Shown: piece after piece, positions 37,600-38,033 of the stretch
Layout of the letters: every line of letters starts with the position of its first letter
How positions within the stretch are numbered: the first letter of the stretch is position 1
Source: an uncultured Bacteroidia bacterium
GTDB taxonomy: Bacteria > Bacteroidota > Bacteroidia > Bacteroidales > UBA932
Reading direction: 5' to 3'
Assembly: GCA_902780935.1 (NCBI GenBank)
Contig: CACZHP010000028.1
Coordinates: 1-38,033, forward strand
Length of the DNA: 38,033 nucleotides
Notes under the pieces: model-generated
The model's database searches: none
Seen by the model: the letters and a program-made list of their open reading frames with translations, nothing else
What the model was told of the DNA's origin: nothing
Translations under genes and position numbers: made by a program

Positions 37600-38033
37600 T
37601 CAGCTCATGAACTCTGGTGTTAATTTTTTTGAGGCGTCTATAGCCTCTGGAGTCGCACTTTTCGGATGCTTACTTCTGGGTAGCTTTTTTGACCAGCCAT
37701 GTCGATGCAGCACAAAGTATATCTGCCCATGACCAGTCTCATGTCCGACCTTCTTATCGTAAGCAGCTTTTATTGCTTTAACATCTGTTATGTGTCCGCC
37801 GTCCGCTTCATCTATGAACTGCGCCAGAAATGTAGCTTCTTCCTCATAGGTCATATTGCGACGATTGCCTCCATAGTGCTTGCCAGTTATTGCTTCTATC
37901 CCACCATGGATGTATTTCGATACAATCGTACTGACGTATGCAGAATGAAACCCCGTCGCTTCACTGATCTTCTTGGAATCTTCTCCTTCGGCTCGCATGA
38001 ACAATACTTTAAGTTTTGCTTCCGTGCGTTTGT
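37600..38033 (-). mobile_element. IS630-type transposase N-terminal ORF, partial (5' end outside the window)
   Basis: An open frame from the window edge to a stop at 37600. It encodes a helix-turn-helix (EGEDSKKISEATGFHSAYVS), the IGGIEA-type turn (HGGIEAITGKHYGGNRR), a second helical DNA-binding block, and the GYVLHRHGWSKK-like QIYFVLHRHGWSKK segment with LPRSKHPK, as in the first (OrfA) half of IS630 transposases. No DDE catalytic half follows: the permease gene ends 39 bases downstream, at 37560. So it is an orfA-only fragment, or a truncated IS. The terminal repeat cannot be seen. The true start lies upstream of the window edge. Confidence 0.75.

Overview
The window looks like chromosomal DNA of a Bacteroidales bacterium, probably an uncultured gut-type lineage with fairly high GC (inference). 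The signs are: many Sec/lipobox lipoproteins, promoters of the Bacteroidetes type (TAnnTTTG -7 box with a TTG about 19-21 bases upstream), few strong Shine-Dalgarno sequences, and typical families of this order (GH92, GH125, PspC/PadR, Ser-type sulfatase, two alpha-2-macroglobulins, GRP-type sugar permease). No stretch above 300 bases lacks a gene; the longest gap is the 193-base groES leader.

Layout. 1-3511 (minus): a mannosidase pair, GH125 followed by a GH92 gene that carries two frame-breaking lesions. 3641-5724 (plus): a PspC-PadR-PspC operon ending in a two-way terminator. 5817-11940 (minus): an AIR-synthase-like hypothetical, a PIN-PhoH ATPase, pyruvate phosphate dikinase and ProC, probably largely cotranscribed. 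12009-19639 (plus): FolC, a 1757-residue macroglobulin-like protein without a thioester motif, and a beta-propeller lipoprotein two bases behind it. 19633-21315 (minus): a PAP2 phosphatase fused to a GH43 glycosidase. 21444-25661 (plus): tRNA-Val(TAC), terminator, esterase lipoprotein, Ser-type sulfatase, a decayed patch (frameshifted small lipoprotein and PhzF stub) and a ThuA lipoprotein. 25666-34321 (minus): M48 lipoprotein protease, PbpC and a 1845-residue thioester macroglobulin overlapping PbpC by one base. 34515-36423 (plus): groES-groEL with a possible sigma-54 promoter and a strong terminator. 36550-37560 (plus): a DMT-type sugar permease. 37600-38033 (minus): an IS630-type transposase N-terminal ORF running off the window.

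How the genes fit together. Most of the window is housekeeping plus cell-envelope functions: surface glycan trimming (mannosidases, GH43, sulfatase, esterase, ThuA), envelope protection (macroglobulin with PbpC, second macroglobulin, PspC proteins, M48 protease) and central metabolism or folding (PpdK, ProC, FolC, GroESL). I do not see a phage, CRISPR or large mobile island. The most unusual items are the PAP2-GH43 fusion, the thioester-less macroglobulin with a Met/Ala/Glu-rich segment, and the groESL control region.
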